Positions 14,001-23,000 of a stretch of DNA of 64,000 bases are shown piece by piece (position 1 is the stretch's first letter; the number at the start of each line of letters is the position of its first letter). The position numbers and the translations under genes were made by a program. The DNA comes from Ligula intestinalis (Eukaryota > Platyhelminthes > Cestoda > Diphyllobothriidea > Diphyllobothriidae): contig JAYGXS010000008.1 of NCBI GenBank assembly GCA_036362985.1, positions 17,324,006 to 17,388,005 on the forward strand, in the 5' to 3' direction. The notes beneath the pieces are model-generated. The model did no database searches. It saw only the letters and a list, made by a program, of their open reading frames with translations, and was not told where the DNA came from.

Positions 14001-17000
14001 AGCCTAAGTATTCAACCATCGAAATACATTGTGTTATGACCCGCGCCTGGTACCTCTAAGTAACACGGACAGTGACCTTTCCCGACCGTCGTCCCCAAAG
14101 CGAGCACACGAAAGGAAGAGAAGGCAGTGGACCACGCGGAGAACTGTATTAACAATTAGCAAGTACTTCTCACAAAAAGACTGCATATATTTATTGATCC
14201 GCTTGATGGTAAAATGTCGGATATGGACCAATCAGATCTGACGAGAGATCGATAACCATGGCTCGGGTGCGATGACTCATCGTAGTGTTAGAGACATTCC
14301 CATCAGTAACTCTAAGCGCAAGTGCAACTGTAGGAAATTGGGAAAGTTGTCTTAAAACCGAAACTGACTTCGAGCGACAGTTTTCCTCCTAAACCACAAA
14401 TGGCATTTCATTTTTCTAATTCTGAGCCACGCCTTAGGAATTTTTCCACTGTCTGCTCTTTTTGCGCAGTTACATCTGCTGGTTCCTGTTAACTGACATC
14501 ACCAAATGTGATTGTATTACTTGGAACAAGTAAGTAGTCGCTAACAATTATGTAAATGACTTCTCTTGAAATATGTGTGTTCATCAAAAAGAATATTGTT
14601 GCTCGCACTTTCTATCAAGTATGTTTGCATTGTTCCGGGTATGATAAACTGATGACAAGACCCCTTACCACTGAAGTTGTCATCTTTTCATGGAGTGTGA
14701 TTTTTTGCAGGCAGATCATGCAAAAGCCGGCATTATGGTGTGACTGCGATATCTTGGGATTATGTTGCACGATAATTAAGTTTATCGTCCCGTGGAAGTA
14801 ATCCTTCGTAACGGAAAATATATATTTCAGAATTTCAGTTTTCATTTCATGCGAATGTACGTTGTGCTGATGACGGCTAATAAGCCCAAAATGGCCGTTC
14901 CAGTCCCCTTGTTTTTGTCGACAATTTTCGTCTATCAGTAGTACTAGCCGCTGTGCCATTGCTGACCGGACTAGAAAGTGAGCATCAATGCAGAATAAGA
15001 AAAGTAAATTCCGTAACAGGTAGGTGATCTTTTATCAATCAAAGTACAATTTATGCTGCTATATACATTTTGAGTCCTAATTCGTGCAGAATGTTGAAAT
15101 ATGCGAGGAATTGAAAAACACTCGCAAACCAGCATTTACTCATGCACGAAAACTTCGAAATAATAATGAAAAAACTTAGGTGATTTTATAAATTAAAAGA
15201 AATGTAAAACATGCTAAGGGTTTGTTTAGAAATACTTATTTTGCCAATGAAGCCTCCACTTCCGAAAACATGAAAAATTGCTGTAAATTTCCCCAAAAAA
15301 ATATAAGTATAGTGGTCAGATGAAATCGCAGCCATACAATTTACTTTATATTAAAAGCACTTTCCTTTCGTCAAATTTCCTTGTAGATATTTCGGGTATT
15401 GGATTACAAATGGGTTTAGATCGTTCTTGAAATGTCGGCGAAATTTTCAGGATGTTCATTGTTTTCAAGCTTTTTTTCATAAACGTAGATTCTGTTCATA
15501 GTGTATATGAAAAAAACTTTAACATGAGATATTTCTTCAAATTGTGCTATAACCCACTTGTTATTCATTCATGCAAAGACGGGCCGCAGCTGACGAGCCG
15601 TCACGAAATTTATTTGATCGAATAAATTCTGCCATATTTGCTTGCTTCACATTTTTGATATAAGTTTTCCCGAAGAAGGCCATGTGGGCCATATCCATTA
15701 ACTCCCCCGAAAAACCAAAACACATCGAGCAAAAAGAACGTCCACAACAGGTTACTGATTTTAAAAACACTTTACCTAAATATCCAGTTGGCAAATATCT
15801 GCGTCTGTCACCTGGTTCCAAGGTAACGCAAAAGTGAAAATGGAGAATTGTGACCCATTTTTGATTAACCCAAAAATAAATGAAACAATTTTGGCTGGAA
15901 ATTAAAGAACGAACTTTTTTTATTGGAGCATTTTTTGTCATACTTCATTAATTTTAGGCCCGATTCTAAGAGTATAAATGCAAAAAAGAATGGCCAAATG
16001 CATAGTCAAGCTTTAAGAAAAGTGATTATCTTCCGTCTGCCTTGTTTTTGAATTACGCATTAACGGAGCATCTGTTGTGCAAAAATTTATCTTACTGAAT
16101 CCTTTAGATCAAAGAAATATTGTTTTTAGTATCTGTGTACACGGTCAAATAAATAGGTTTGCTTCCACCTGATTTTGACTAAATTAAGATCCCAGTTTAC
16201 GGTTCTGGAGGGGGTGTATTTTAATAAGGAGTTTTCGTAGATTTGAATAATTAATTTGACCGAATTTTGAAAAGCTCAGCGGCCTCTGTGGGATTTGGAC
16301 CCACACCAGCAAGGGTAAAGCTTTAGTACAGGCAACTAAGCTAAGAGGCCCCCACTGGAAGCTGTGAGTTAAATCACACTTGGGTCAATTTATCCGGCGA
16401 GCCTACTGCAACTTATGGAATCCACCAATACTGATATAGTAAGCTGAACACTTATATTAGTGTTCTCCTATAGTACAGCGCATCCAAACAAAAGGTTTGG
16501 TTCAGTATACCTGGCAACCCCTGATTTCGTCAAAATTTTGTCTGAAGGTCGCAAAAATTCCCATCACAGAAATCCGAAGAGCAATTAGCGAGCATACGTA
16601 TGCTTTCAATACATTCTCATCGGGCCATTACAAGCGGCTAATTAAGTGGCAATTAGAAAGAAGGGGGAGGTAAGAGAGAGAGGAAGCTCAGAAAAATGCC
16701 GGTAGCTAGGTGGCCGTTGGCCACGCTAAGCCTGGAGTGGCCAACGGCCACCTAGCTACCGGCATTTTTCCCCGAGCCTCCTCTCTCCCTTTCCCCCTCT
16801 CCCTAATTGCCACTTAATTAGCCGCTTGTTACTACCCCAAACCTCCCCCTATCCCTTGGACTAATTTTGCTGGTAACTTTGAGCATAATTTTAACCTTTT
16901 ACACTTTACCCCCCCCCCCCCCCTTTCCCATATGAATGCAATGGCCTGACGAAAATTTATTGAAAGTATACGTATGCTCGCCAATTGCTAAAAATTCTGC

Positions 17001-20000
17001 CTGTTTCCCTTGAATAAGGTGGACTAAACGAGCGGTTTCCTTACTGAAAAAAAAAACACATTCTGAGGGTCAAGCACACTCACCAGACCTAAAAATCGAG
17101 ACCAAATGTACGCCAAAGTACCAACTGTAATTTCGTTCATGACTTTGCATTAGCAAGGTCACCTACTGTAGGTTTATACCATACAGAAGTAACGCTTATT
17201 CTGAGAAGTGTATGGCGTTCATGGTTAGCCATCTTTGCGTTTCTCATCTCTAGTGGAACAGGCCGTCAAGGAAACGCAGCATGGTCTCTTTCTCAATCAA
17301 GGTCAGTGCTGCTGCTCGGGGACCCGCATCTACGTCGAGGAGCCCATCTACAATGAGTTCCTGGAACGGAGTGCTGCCGCGGCCAAGGCACGCGTCGTTG
17401 GAGATCCCTTCGATCCCAAAACAGATCAGGTAAGCCGTCTGTGCTGCTGCTATCCTGTTTGTTTGAAGCGGAAATGCCCTGGTAAGGATGACTTACTGGG
17501 CCGCCCAAACAGGACACGGAAACAGAAACCCTCCACAATGTACGTCGCGTTGCACCAAATGCCTGGAAATTTGATTTAGGATTAAAGTGAGGGTTGGGGT
17601 TGGGGTGAGGATTATGTTAACAGTGACGGTTTGGGTTCGTTCCATTTCTAGATTTGTGGGTAGTGCTAGGGTTTTGATAAAGGTTGCACTGTTTTCCTTG
17701 GAATGTTTGCCCTTTTTTAAATTTGTCCCAATTCCACTTGTTTGGGTGTCCTCTGACTTAGTCTCCCGTCACAACATCTACGTCAATTCCCGATGGTGAC
17801 GACAATTAGTATGGTACCGTACTGCTAAATAAACACTGAAGAATTAAAAATATACAAAACTCAACATTAGATGCAGGTAGTCAACAACAAATGGCTGGTA
17901 TGCCTCGGTGCGTTGTGGGAGGATGCAAAAAAGTGCGCTCTTAGTGTGCGGTGGACATGGCAACAAGCCGCCGATACAAGAATTTGGTAGCGGGATAATG
18001 AAAAAAGAGGATTTTTTGCCTCGGTCACATGAGCCGCATCAGTCGCAGTCCTTCCGTCTGTCTCGCCGAAGGACTTCAAAGACTGCCGCAGGTGTCTGAC
18101 TCACTTAGAGTGTATGTAGCTATGGTACGTAAATAAAGTTTGCGTGTCAGTTGAAGACGTAGCGTGAATGCTGGCAACTTTTGGGCGTGAATACCAGACA
18201 AAAAAACAGTGCGTGAGGACAGGAGTTCGTTTGTTGCGCGTGCCAAGCTACCTTCTGGGATTAAACCTTCTTCAGTGGTTATTATTTTAGCCTGCTCGTC
18301 GGACGCGAAATTTAATTCGATGCGAGACCCAATTTATCCACTAACTCTCGGAAATCAATTCTTTTTGATTTTGTTTTTTCCCCAGAAATTAATCGGTAAT
18401 TTGCAGACACGTATTTTGTCAATATTCTGCCGTTGTTTAACACAGCTGCGAAAGATTCCGCCCATCAATAGATCCCCCAGCATTTCCTGTGTGCTTTCTG
18501 GTAGATACCCAGTTTTGATGTTTTTGCCTTGTAAGAGCTTCAGAAATTGTTCGGTAATTTTTAGTAAATCAGTCTAAATTAAGCTTTATAGGCACAGACC
18601 GAAAGTTGATAAAAATATTTTGGCCGGAGTCTATCAGCCACATTGGGTTAACCACGTATTTTGAAGCATGTTTTCCCAGATACAAATTTGAAGATTGCGT
18701 ATATAGCAGAATTTACTGGAACCATAAATTTCGTGAGCGCTCATCAGCTGCATCCACTCGCTGCATAAACTGAGTAACGAATGAGAAAATACAGAATTGA
18801 ATTCATACAGAAAAATTGATACAAAAACATCAAGGTCACAAGAATTGGCCCAAAGGCTGTTGGCAGCAAAAAACGATGTAAAAATGTTTAAGGCAAAAAA
18901 GTCCTAGGCAAAAAAGTTGGGAAACGGAATGTGTAAACAGGGAGCCGGTGCTATCACGGTAGGGTTAGTTCACCACATGCTCCAATTGTTTACATAGGTC
19001 AGGTTTAAACTGCCGTATGTATGCTGCCTCCAGGTAGCGTAAAATACGAGTTTTTAATACCCGAACAAGTACTCGGAAAGATGTTTTAGGGTATACATAA
19101 TGGCACATGTCCAATAGGTGTTCCGTAATGGAAGAACGAGGAGTTCTATTCTCCTGTTTCAATAGCTAACTCGGCAAGTGCTTCTTAGCTCTGGCTGCCA
19201 ATTGACTTTTTGTTCGCCCTATGTACTTGCATCCACAAGTGCATGTAAATTTGTAAACACAATTTGAAGTGGGGTACATTGGCAAGGCATCCTTCGCAAT
19301 TGGAATCGGGAGGTTTTTTGTTGAGTTACAAACTGTGAGCTCTGCAGCAAAGTAGGTCCTTTCAATGGTGTTACGTAAGCGTCTCTTTATTGTGGTTAAG
19401 ATGTTGTCACCCTTAAAGGGCAAGGATATGAAAACAGGCTTTTTTGGAACTAACTGTTCCATAACCTTTGGCCGTGTGGGTTTGTTATACTTGTCGATAA
19501 ACTGAGCTGGGTAACCACGCTTGAGTAGAGTTTCCCTGAGGCTGGCAATTTCTGCATTCAATGTATCCCTTGTTAGTCCTCGGGTAGAGGGTGCAAACTT
19601 AGTTACGTTTCCATTGTATAAAGACAAAACTTAGAATATGCAAATACTGCCCTTTCAATGTATTCTTATGGAAAACTCTACGTGTTATGGAACCGTCTTT
19701 GTATCTGGCCAAGTGAACGTTTAAGAAAAAAAAACTGTTTTTCACGTTCTTTTTTCACCATAAATTTCATTTTTGGATGCAAACTGTTAATTATAAACAG
19801 TAGTTCCTTAGCTTCCTTTATGTTTTCTACAATCACAAAGATGTCATCTACATATCTTCTATAGAGTGTTGTCCTTTTCAATGTTGAAGATACTTTTTCT
19901 TCGAGGCGACCCATAAATATGTCTGCAAAGGTAGGACCAAGAGGACTAGCCATTGCAACTCCGTCAGCTTGTCTATACAGTTGGCCATTAAATAGGAATT

Positions 20001-23000
20001 GGACATTCTTTGTACATAATTGTAATAATTCACGTAATATATCAGGGGGGCAGGCGAGTTTCGGAAGCATATGCACAAATATTATCAATTGTTTCATCCA
20101 GTGACTCTACATCCAAGGATATCATATATTTGCCGGAAATATTTTGATGACTTATTTCATCGACAAATTGAAAACTGTTTCTCATTGTATATGTAGAGGA
20201 TCTATTGCGAAGTAGTTCTAGTTCCTTAAATATCCAATGCGCTTGTCTGTGAAATGGTGAATTGGACATGAAAAGAATAGGTCGTAAAGGGAAATACTTT
20301 TCTCATTCGTTACTTAGTTTATGCAGCGAGTGGATGTAGCTGATGAGCGCTCGCAAAATGTATGGTTCTATTAAATTCTGCTAAATACGCTAACCACGTA
20401 GTATTCAATTAACTGCCGATAGGCAGCCCATAATACATACGCAGGATACACCTTATTGACTGGTACCAGCGAACGGCCTGGGTCTCAAGCTGTTACCTGT
20501 GCTGTCAGGGTGGTGTGTCACGCAACCCCTGCATATGCTTGTTTTGTCTATGAGCCATCACATATGATGCTGCCAGCTGTGGCGACTGGTTTCAATTATC
20601 ATCTCCGTAGATCCGGCTAAACTAGGTTTGCGTTGCTCTGCGAGCCTCGAAGAAGGGACTGCCAACTAATTTAGTTGACCCGATTGTGAAAGCGGGGAAC
20701 GCTTTTACGGAGCCAATGCTGTCCCGATTGAGCTACGAGGCAGGCCGTGCGCCGTGAATTCAATCACACTTGAATCGATTTTGCCCGCCCAACTTACCAT
20801 TCGTATGGAATCCACCATTAAGGAACAGCAATCTGACTGCCCAAGCAGGATTTCGTAAGCAATCATCTAGAATCCACCAGAATAACTATAAGGCTGACTT
20901 AATTGTACATGATTGCTAAATATATATCCTTGGGAATCTGATGTTAATGCCAAGAAGCGGGAACTGTAAGACGTCTTCCGTTTGGCATTACATCTACTTT
21001 GAACCAACAAACTACTCAGTCTGACGAAATCATCTCTGTAAATTCCCTTGTCTCTCTATAGGGTCCTCAAGTAGACGAGACGCAGATGAACAAGATCTTG
21101 GACTACATCGCTTGGGGCAAGAAGGAAGGTGCTAAACTCTGTGCTGGCGGCAAGAAGCTAGATCGTGAGGGCTACTTCATCCAATCCACCGTGTTTGGAG
21201 ACGTGAAGGATGACATGAAGATCTCCCGAGAGGAGGTAAGGGCTGTTGCCTACACTGCATCCTGCTTAGTTGTCTCATTTTCGACAAGTATCTTATATCT
21301 CTTTGTTCGCGTCTTCTTGCAAGCCTGAGAGGTGTGTGATGATCACTTTCAGATTTTCGGTCCAGTGATGCAGATTGCAAAGTTCAAGACCATGGAGGAG
21401 GTTCTGGAGCGTGCCAATGACTCCATCTACGGCCTTGCTGCTGGCATTTTCACGCAGGATCTAGACAAGGCCTTGTATGCAATGCAGGGCCTTCGTGCTG
21501 GTTCTGTGTGGTAAGTGTATTGGAATTCAATTTACCAAACTGTACGAGTGCCTTTCAAGCGGCCACAACGTGGTCCCTTCTGCTAGCAGATTTGATTGCT
21601 ACCTTAAACAGGGCGTCAGTCATCATCCGCATGTCGTGGTTGTAAATTGGAATTGAAACTCCCACTCCCACAATTACAGGTGGTCATGCGCTAAATTAAA
21701 TGGAGGAGACCTATTCTAGTCTCCTAACCCTAACTCTAAATTATTGTCACTATTATTACTGCTTCTAATAATGCCACTACCTCCCCTACTACCACTACTT
21801 ATCATAAAAATATTAGTATTTTCACCTCTGCAACGTATATTGCCGCAAAGACAACTGCTGCATTACCACGGAAGCTGGGAATGCTGTCAGTGTGACTGCC
21901 ATGACTTTAACTACTTCTAATGTTGCTGTCGCCACAATTGCAACTACTACAACTTATACCATAACTTTTACTACTTTTACTGTTATTACATGGGAACGGT
22001 TTCTCGCACCGAAACGCATATTGATATTAATACTTCTGTTTATAAGGCTGCTGCTGCTGCTGCTAAAGCAGCTACGACTGATACTTGTTATGACCCGCTC
22101 CTAGTACTTGTAAGTAACGCAACCTGTGGGCTTGCCCGACTGTTGTTATCGAAGCTAGCACGGGAGAGAAATGCAAGGCAGTCGACCAAGAGGAGAACTG
22201 TATAAACAGGCCGCAAGTCATTCTCACAGAAAGGCTGCATATATTTATTGATCCGCCTGATGAGAAAGTGTCGGGTTGTGGACATGGACCAATCAGATCT
22301 GCCGACAGATCAATAGCCATGGTCCAGGTGCACGCTCTCATGGCACCGGCATGGCAGCTCACACAGCCGTCTTTCTTTGCGCTACCTCTTCGTGGGAACA
22401 GAGGCATTCTCAACTACCACTAGCATTGCCACTTCTCTTGCCCAGGACCGTAGCTTATAGAAGTGTATAGGCGAGTTGCAGGAGGTAGTTCAGAAAAAGA
22501 TACGATCGCTTGTGCAAGTTTGTTGACTTTACGTTTTGGATTCTCCCTTGAACCCATTATCAAAGACAATCCCAGCAAATGGCCGTCCTTGTTATGTAGG
22601 TGGTTCCGCGAAATCATGAAGAACGGCAGTCATATTGCTTGACTTGCATTGAGTTTGATATCAGCATCATTACCTCCAATACCAGCCGCCGTGGAGGCGC
22701 TGCATGCTCCGCCACCAGAATCAATCTGATTCTGTCTAAACAATTGAATGTAAACGTCTATCTCTGTCTGCGTTTCCTTCAAGGGTGAACTGCTATGACG
22801 TCTTCGACGCGGGTGCTCCCTTTGGCGGCTACAAGATGTCTGGTGTTGGCCGCGAACTAGGTGAAGACGGACTCAAGATCTACAGCGAGACCAAGACGGT
22901 ACGCACACAGCCCCTTCGCGTTTACTTCACCCTACTCCACTGATTGTTTATGACCAGTTCGTTTATTCGCAGTCTCCTAATACTTTGGTGGTAAACATCA

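Larger units (their letters stand above)
18649..20400 (-). mobile_element. Penelope-like element with inverted termini and 10-bp target duplication
   Basis: TAACCACGTA occurs exactly at 18649..18658 and 20391..20400, bounding a 1732-bp insertion. Inverted arms (about 18703..18788 and 20303..20390) are roughly 90 percent identical. Between them, on the - strand, lie the C-terminal half of a PLE RT and a GIY-YIG endonuclease. PLEs characteristically carry such pseudo-LTRs and an RT plus GIY-YIG polyprotein. Each arm has a hammerhead motif. The internal region is shorter than an intact PLE, so the copy is 5'-truncated. Confidence 0.8.

Noticed and set aside
15561..15941. 126-codon frame on the - strand in ALDH intron 6
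   Set aside because: No recognisable motif and AT-rich surroundings without splice or promoter evidence.
17591..17612. Interstitial telomere
   Set aside because: GGGTTGGGGTTGGGG is short and does not match TTAGGG arrays; the CTAACCCTAAC at 21723 is also only two units.
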